A stretch of 64,000 bases of DNA, taken from contig NC_066580.1 in assembly GCF_024323335.1 (NCBI RefSeq), positions 440,219,351-440,283,350 on the forward strand, read 5' to 3'. A model generated the notes under the pieces. It made no database searches. It saw only the letters and a list, made by a program, of their open reading frames with translations, and was not told where the DNA came from. Below, piece by piece: positions 58,214-64,000 of the stretch. Position 1 is the first letter of the stretch. Every line of letters begins with the position of its first letter. This DNA comes from Lathyrus oleraceus (taxonomy: Eukaryota; Streptophyta; Magnoliopsida; Fabales; Fabaceae). The position numbers and the translations under genes are program-made.

Positions 58214-59165
58214 TGAAGGTTGAGAAAAACAAGAAAGGGGGGTTTGAATTGTTTTGGAAATAAAAGATTTTTCAGAATTAAGAACACACGGAATTTTATA
58301 CTGGTTCGCTTGAAAATCAAAGCTACTCCAGTCCACCCGACCAAGGTGATTTCGCCTTCAAAAAGGACTTAATTCACTAATCTAGAAAGATTACACAACC
58401 AATCGTCTAAGAGAATAATCTCTTAGCCCTCTCAAGTATACAGACTATGCAGAGTCACTTGAGGAAATAATTTAAGCAAAAAAAAAGTGAGTTGTAATGT
58501 AAAGTGCTTCTAACAGCAAGCAAGTATTACAAAAAAGTATTAGAGCAAAAGCTTTTCACGTGAGAGTAGCTTGTGAAAAAATAAGAGAGTGTGAATGATG
58601 TTTCTGTGTGTCTCAGGTGTCTCTCTAGAGAAGTAATTTGTCCTTTATATAGTAGTTGAGAAGGACCGTTGGAGTGATGACAGAATCTTGGTCATTGATG
58701 AGTATTTAATGTCATTACTTCTGTTGTTTCTTTCTATAACCATTTTGTCCGCCTCTTTAATTCTTTCTTAAAATACTTCCTTTCCCTAGTGAGATTTCTT
58801 TCCGTTACACGTTCTGGACTTGTGAATCTTCATCAGAGTCTTGATGTACCAGAGTCAGTCTTCAGAGGATGATTACGTCTGACTTCATCAGAGCTTCTCG
58901 GTGTTCTAGTCTTCTTAAGTATTAGAGTCTAAGGCCAATAGTCTGTTAGCGCTTCTGATTTTGTTGTCTCTCTTTGATCAGAATCAGAGCGTCTTGGACA
59001 TATTCCTTTCTTAGCGGCGTCTGATCATCTAATACTTTATATCTGACATAAGTTTGTATCTGATGTATGGTCAGAATCCTCCGTGAGTGTTTAGAGTCCT
59101 GTCTGAATGTTCGGAGTTCTGCATGAATCTTAGAGATTTATTGTAGAACCAACTTTGTTCTTACA
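58214..59165 (-). repeat. Maximus 5' LTR (952 bp)
   Basis: Matches the 3' LTR 49031-50058 throughout, except for a ~76-bp deletion near 59128 and scattered substitutions, suggesting an insertion that is not very recent. Confidence 0.9.
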
Positions 59166-59705
59166 CCTATCACCTTAAGGTTTTGAATGAATATGTGGTG
59201 TGTCTCTCACAAAGGTGTTGTTCTAAAAGAAGAAGTCCCACAATTCAATGCTCCCTGGTGAAAAACTCCCTCAACATATGATATCAGAGCCTATGGCCCG
59301 AAAAAGAGACTGGATTACTTGTATAGAAAGTCAACGGCGCCACAAGGGTGGTGAGTAAAAAACATTATGTTGAAGAGTCTCAACAGCGCCACAAAGGTGG
59401 TGAGTAAGAAATATTTCATGCAGTACAAGAGTTTGTAGAAGTAAGAAGAGTTTTCACTTAAGGGGGAGTATTATGGACTCACACTTGAGGGGGAGTGTTA
59501 AGAATGTAGCAAGTGTGAGTAGTGTGGGTAATAGTCCCACATTGGTTCAAAATATGGAGACTTGAGCATTAATAAGTGAGAGAATCCGCCCACTTATCAT
59601 CTTAAGGTTTTGGGTGAATATGTGGTGTGTCTCTCACAAAGGTTTTGTTCTAAAAGAAGAAGTCCCACAATGTTCAATGATCCCTAGTAAAAAACTCCCC
59701 CAACA

Positions 59706-60470
59706 CTCATGCAAATGGTGCCTCATCCAAATCCAATGAATTGAAAGTTAAGGGCATTAGTCGATCCACATGCATAATGCATTCTTCAAGGATCTCCAAT
59801 AACCTAGAGGTTATTATTTATCCAAATAATTAGTAACCACCTCGGGCTCCAAAGATTTCAATTCGAAAGGATTTGAGGGATGAGGGATGGAAATTGATCA
59901 GAGCCTTGCAAATACATACTCAACAATTTCTACCGTTAGTTTTTTCTAAATCAGAATAAACATATCCTTCTTATGTCTTTTAGAAGATGATGAGATCACT
60001 TGGTTCGTCATTTCCTCTTCATACCTGATGTCAATAGCGAAGATAGGATGAAAAGGACTAGCGGTAGAAGGACCGACAATAGAAGGACTAACACAAGATC
60101 ATATCACTTTATGGTCTTGAATTTTTTTCATTATGATCTCACCGACCATGTCAGTTGCAAAACAAATAGAAAATGTCAATAGCATATCAAAAGATTCTTC
60201 TTATGAAGTGGGTAAAACAACAAGAAAATATTTATATAGAGAGATGGATTCCTCTTATCTAAGGACATCACATAGTCCTTAATTATTCTAAATAATTACG
60301 CATCACATTCTTTTAGGTCTTTAGGCTTAAGGCACATGTTTTCTCGACGTCTTTTATAGTAATCGCAAGACCATCAATGATTGAAACACAACTTAAATGA
60401 AGTACTAGGGACACATACAATATTGCGATGTGTACTAGTATATTCATATACGACCCACATAAGGCAACAC
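59706..60470. other. Decayed sequence right of the TRIM
   Basis: The first 56 bp (to 59761) are a second copy of 48861-48917. A minus-strand frame reads ILEECIMHVDRLMPL and FNSLDLDEAPFA, continuing the remnant seen at 48500-48928. Nothing else is assignable. Confidence 0.4.
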
Positions 60471-61092
60471 ACAAGGTTCTCTAAAGGAGGGTGACGTAAC
60501 ATGTAACATACATACCTCATAGTTTCTTATTTAATGGAACATATGCCTATTTCTTAGTTGTGTCACATGTTTCTTGGATTACATACCCATTCATGGGAAA
60601 ACAATAATGGTACAAGAAAGGGAGTCAAAAGGAAAGTACATTTTCTCCTGAATAACAGGGAATTAACGGCCTCATTCCCACGCTCCTAGAAGTGGTTTCT
60701 ATTTCCATGGAACCTAATATATATGCCCAATAACTTCTATAAATACCTCAATCCTGAGGTTGAGAGAGAGATCCAATTCACTACTCAAATACCACATATA
60801 GAGTTTCTCATGCCCCTGTGTGAGCTATATCTAAGCTTACAAGAAATCCTAAAACCATCTTATAGCCCTTACTCATTATGGTTGTCACTTATTGTACTTT
60901 TAGTAAGTATAATTGGCACACATTGTGCCCCTCCAATAAAACTGACATGAGCTATGAATACAATATTCTACTAGATTGATCTCCTCACATTCAAACTTTC
61001 CATTCATCGTCGTGAACAAGAAGGCAACGACTCCGACCAATGATGAGTCTGATTGCGAGGAGAGTGTTTTGGCAGAGATGCACGCTGCCATG
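60471..61092 (+). other. Possible LTR end and gag start of an old Ty3/gypsy element
   Basis: Around 60905-60925 is ATTGGCACACATTGTGCCCC, faintly like the ATTGGCGCC start of many plant gypsy PBS regions. After 60985 a plus frame reads SNFPFIVVNKKATTPTNDES and EESVLAEMHAAM, with the look of a gag N-terminus, until the LTR at 61093 cuts it. Weak evidence. Confidence 0.3.
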
Positions 61093-64000
61093 TGTAGCAC
61101 CTCAAATTTGCACCTATCATTGTACATATCATTTCATGTTAGGTCATAACATATCATAACCCATTGCACAGCATTTGCATTGTTCTCAGTTGCCTCAAGA
61201 GCAAGCAAGCCAGAATTAGGTCAAACTGATCAGGAGATCAGTCCACCAATCAAGCAAGGATGTTTCTCAAGGAATCAAGGCCTTAGGGTTTGTCCAACAA
61301 GTTCACATGCCTTGGGGGTCTTTTTGAAGTGTTCAAGTCAAGGGTTGAAGGCTCAGATGTCATCAGTCAATGCAAAGCCAGGTCAGAAACCCTAGATAAT
61401 CAACAGTCAATCAAACAGTGGATGGTGGCCATTCTTTTGGAATTTGGGCACCATGATCAATCATCAAGAGTTCATATGTTTTGGGACATCATTTGAAGTC
61501 AAGATTTCAAGGAACTAGGGTTTGGAACTCATCAGAAGTGCACAGTCAAGTCCAAAACCCTAGAAAGTCAAAGTTGGTCAACTGTGGTTGATTCTTTGGT
61601 TTTGATGGATGGAAATGGTTTGAAGGAGCTTATTCATGTCCTAATAGGCCTCATGTGTCATGGAAATCAACATCATGGAAGAAAATCAAGCCAATCAGAA
61701 ATATTTCCAGAAATAGAAAGTGGACCTGTAATTTTAACTGCCAAAAATGGAAACTTCTTGATCTTAAACTTGCATCATGATACAAGCTCCAAATGAATTT
61801 TGGCCCAACATGAAAGTTGAAGATCTTGTTCTCCCATTTTCAAAAAGTCCAAGAACATCAAAATCCCATGTGTGGTTGTCAAGATATGATCAAATCATTT
61901 TCATCAATTTGTGAACTTCAAAGGGCCATATCTCCCAAACCATAAGGCCAAATTTGGTGGGGTTTTTTCCTACAAACCACATTTTTCATCCTCTTTCCAA
62001 AAATATAAATTTCATGACCTAAAACCTTGCCAATCAAAATGGCATTTTTGGACCTTTTTCATTAAAATTCAAAGTTTGACCAAACTTTGACTTTTTGCTT
62101 CTTTGACTTTTTCTTGACTTGGCCAATTGGGAATTGTTTTAGACCATATTTGAGACATGTTCCAAGTTTGAATTCATGGTCATACCACCATTGTACCACA
62201 TTTTGGACCAAAAGTGCATAATTAGGCAAATGGTGCAAATAGCTATACAAATGCAAGGCAAGTACAGCATTCTAGTACAGAATAGAAACAGCCTTTGCAA
62301 ATGTCTGCTAGCAGCCTATGCCCAGCCCACTCGACCACAAACATACCCCCATTTTCCATTTTTGTCCAAAATTAGCAAGTTGGCAATTACACTCATTCAA
62401 GCAAAACAAGTTTAGTACTTCCTAAACCAATGCTAAACAGGTCATATAAAGAGGATTTTCTGCAGAAACCAACCCTAGTTTTTGCAGCCTCCACACAGAA
62501 AAATTGAGATACTCTCCTTCTTGCATTTGGCACGGTTGGGATTTTCTGTTCAAACCATCAAAGCACACGAGTCCCTCTTGTTTCCTTCATTATCTAGACA
62601 ACATCTTGAGCACATTCTCATCATCATTTCTCAACTGAAACACTTTCCCTAGCTCTGCATCTTCAAGAACATTGTTAATGGCAGATATCGAGTTGGACCA
62701 GGCTATGTGTTCCTGAGCTAATTTTCTGCAAGCATTCAACCTTTGGAAGCTGTGTGACTACCTGTTTCGAGCTATATCCATCAACCCACCACTGTTCCAT
62801 CAACTTGCTTCAAAAACAAGTAAGTTTTCCATTACCTCCATTCTCCAATCCATGCCATGTGATATGTAGGTCCTTGTATGCTAGTTTCCATGCATTTTAT
62901 TTCATTCAAAGTGGTGCTCTCATGATGGAGAAATTTGAACTTTCATTCTCATACACAGTTAGGTTTTCCATCGATTTGGCTTGTATAGGGTGATTTAAGG
63001 AAAAGGGATAGCACATTCGTGTTGTAGGTTGCATATTGATTCTATTGATGTGCTTGTTTGGTCATGCTGTTTGTTTTGAAAATTCGAGCTGCATAGTGAT
63101 GATGAAAGCCCTGCTACTGTTTTGAAACCCTACTTTGCCCAGTATATGCACTCATGATTATGCTTGGATTGTTGTTAGTTGGTGTACATGCTAGTAATGT
63201 TTCATAGGTCAGGATTATTGAGGATTCTGTTTATATTTGGTTGTTCACAATTGTTGGTTGATGTTAATGATGAACCTTGCTGTTACAAACCCTAGAGCTT
63301 GCCAGAATTTCTGCATGAATGTGTATGGTTGGTTGTTGTTGGGATGTGCATGAACATTGTTGTGTTATTGCCCTGCTGTTCACTATGTTGGAGTGTTGAT
63401 TGCATGAAGCTACATGATGAAATATTGCTGTATCTATTAACCCTAGTTTAATTCCATTTTGTTTTCCCTCAGAATCATGCCTGCTGTTGTTTGTACTTGC
63501 ATGAACTTGTTGCTATTGCTATGCTAACAGCCATGCTATAGATTGATGATGATTTTGATGAACATGAATTTCAAACCCTGCTGCTGTTAAACTACTTGCC
63601 CTGCCCAGAATTTTGATTGAATGTTATATTGGTGTGCTGCTGTTTAGATGTGCATGAGCATACTGTTTCATTGCCATGTTTGCTTGCCATGAAGTTTGTA
63701 TTTTGTTTAAATGATGAGGAACATGGATGATGGATATGAAGATGCTGTTACTACCCTGCTGTTATTTTGAATCTTATAATATCTGTCCTAAAAATCCATG
63801 AGATCATGAATGCTGTTGATTGCTTGATGAGTAAACATTGACAAATGCTATGCTGTTTGTGTATTTACTGTTTGATTCTGTTTAGATGTTGGCTGAATTT
63901 GTTTGAAGTTTACCATGAACCATGCTAGTTAAATCCTGCTACTGTTATGCTTGAATCATGAGTATGCCTAGAATTTTCTCGTGATCCATGTCTTGTTTTG
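61093..64000 (+). repeat. Ogre-type LTR, left 2.9 kb (runs off the window)
   Basis: Starts TGTAGCACCTCAAATTTGCA, as the solo LTR at 40335. The two are alike through U3 (for example 61560-62050 with 40620-41130), so they belong to one subfamily. It also holds TG/GC-rich legume LTR sequence with many CTGCTGTT words (63090-63950). Whether it is solo or part of a full element cannot be seen. The left flank for a target duplication check is CCATG (61088-61092). Confidence 0.85.

Larger units (their letters stand above)
49031..59165 (-). mobile_element. Maximus/SIRE-type Ty1/copia element, full length (10.1 kb)
   Basis: Carries both LTRs (49031-50058, 58214-59165), tRNA-Met PBS, gag, protease, integrase, RT, RNase H, a downstream env-like ORF and a PPT. 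Flanks are TCTAT (49026-49030) and CCTAT (59166-59170), 4 of 5 matching. The host TRIM LTR resumes across the insert. Frameshifts and stops in every gene make it non-autonomous. The env-like ORF after pol and the size mark it as the SIRE/Maximus lineage common in legumes. Confidence 0.9.
48929..59705 (+). mobile_element. Miniature LTR element (TRIM-like), split by the Maximus insertion
   Basis: Two ~210-bp LTRs: the first is 48929-49030 plus 59166-59276, the second 59496-59705. Both begin TGTTTAGAATGT/TGTTAAGAATGT, share GTGTGG(A/G)TAAT(A/G)(A/G)TCCCACATTGG and end TC(C)AACA. The 219-bp internal part has a tRNA-Met-like PBS (TGATATCAGAGC, 59279-59290) and a PPT (TGAGGGGGAGT, 59485-59495), with no ORF. 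It also holds a twice-repeated GCGCCACAA(G/A)GGTGGTGAGTAA. Without the insertion it is about 640 bp. It cannot encode proteins and would need those of other elements. Confidence 0.75.

Noticed and set aside
48929..59705. The TRIM as a Cassandra element with 5S rRNA-like LTRs
   Set aside because: No 5S rRNA internal promoter boxes seen in the LTRs.

Overview
The window is repeat-dense plant nuclear DNA made almost entirely of nested LTR retrotransposons. I see no host gene, tRNA, rRNA or CRISPR array. The repeat mix points to a legume, probably of the large-genome Fabeae tribe (pea, vetch, faba bean group; this is inference). It includes giant Ogre/Tat-type Ty3-gypsy elements with an extra ORF1 and an intron, an Athila-type element primed by tRNA-Asp, and SIRE/Maximus-type Ty1-copia elements with an extra 3' ORF.

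Layout. (1) 1-7124: the 5' part of an Athila-type element on the minus strand (LTR, PBS, almost intact gag-pol), running off the left edge. It is inserted into an Ogre-type element just downstream of that element's ORF1. (2) 7125-30023: a chain of Ogre-type modules, all on the minus strand. Read 5' to 3' they are: LTR B2 (26798-30023), PBS, leader, ORF1; LTR B1 (19487-23810), PBS, leader, gag-protease, intron, RT/RNase H cut short, 3' UTR with a hairpin minisatellite, PPT; LTR A (9323-11244), PBS, leader, a second ORF1, then the Athila insertion. ORF1 and gag-pol therefore lie in separate LTR-bounded modules, and the gag-pol module has different LTR families at its two ends. (3) 30024-33255: the end of another Ogre-like LTR on the plus strand, a degenerate ~150-bp repeat, a 190-bp TA microsatellite and unassigned AT-rich DNA. 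(4) 33256-46676: a decayed copia element on the minus strand whose gag is broken by two solo LTRs. One is 1.4 kb and copia-like; the other is 5.4 kb, Ogre-like, with a perfect 5-bp target duplication. (5) 46677-48928: an old Ty3-gypsy gag remnant and other decayed DNA. (6) 48929-59705: a miniature LTR element (TRIM) whose first LTR was split by a 10.1-kb Maximus/SIRE-type copia element (49031-59165) that keeps both LTRs, PBS, PPT, gag-pol and an env-like ORF, all with scattered lesions. (7) 59706-64000: decayed DNA, then the start of another Ogre-like LTR on the plus strand (61093 to the edge).

No element here looks autonomous as it stands. The Athila gag-pol is closest to intact, with one frameshift seen. 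Most nonsense codons in the Ogre and Maximus ORFs fit C-to-T (or G-to-A) change, as expected for old methylated repeats. The most unusual signals are a 3'-UTR minisatellite whose hairpin arms change sequence but stay paired, a palindrome shared by the U3 regions of two different element lineages, and a primer-binding-site-like motif inside U5 of every Ogre-type LTR end in the window.
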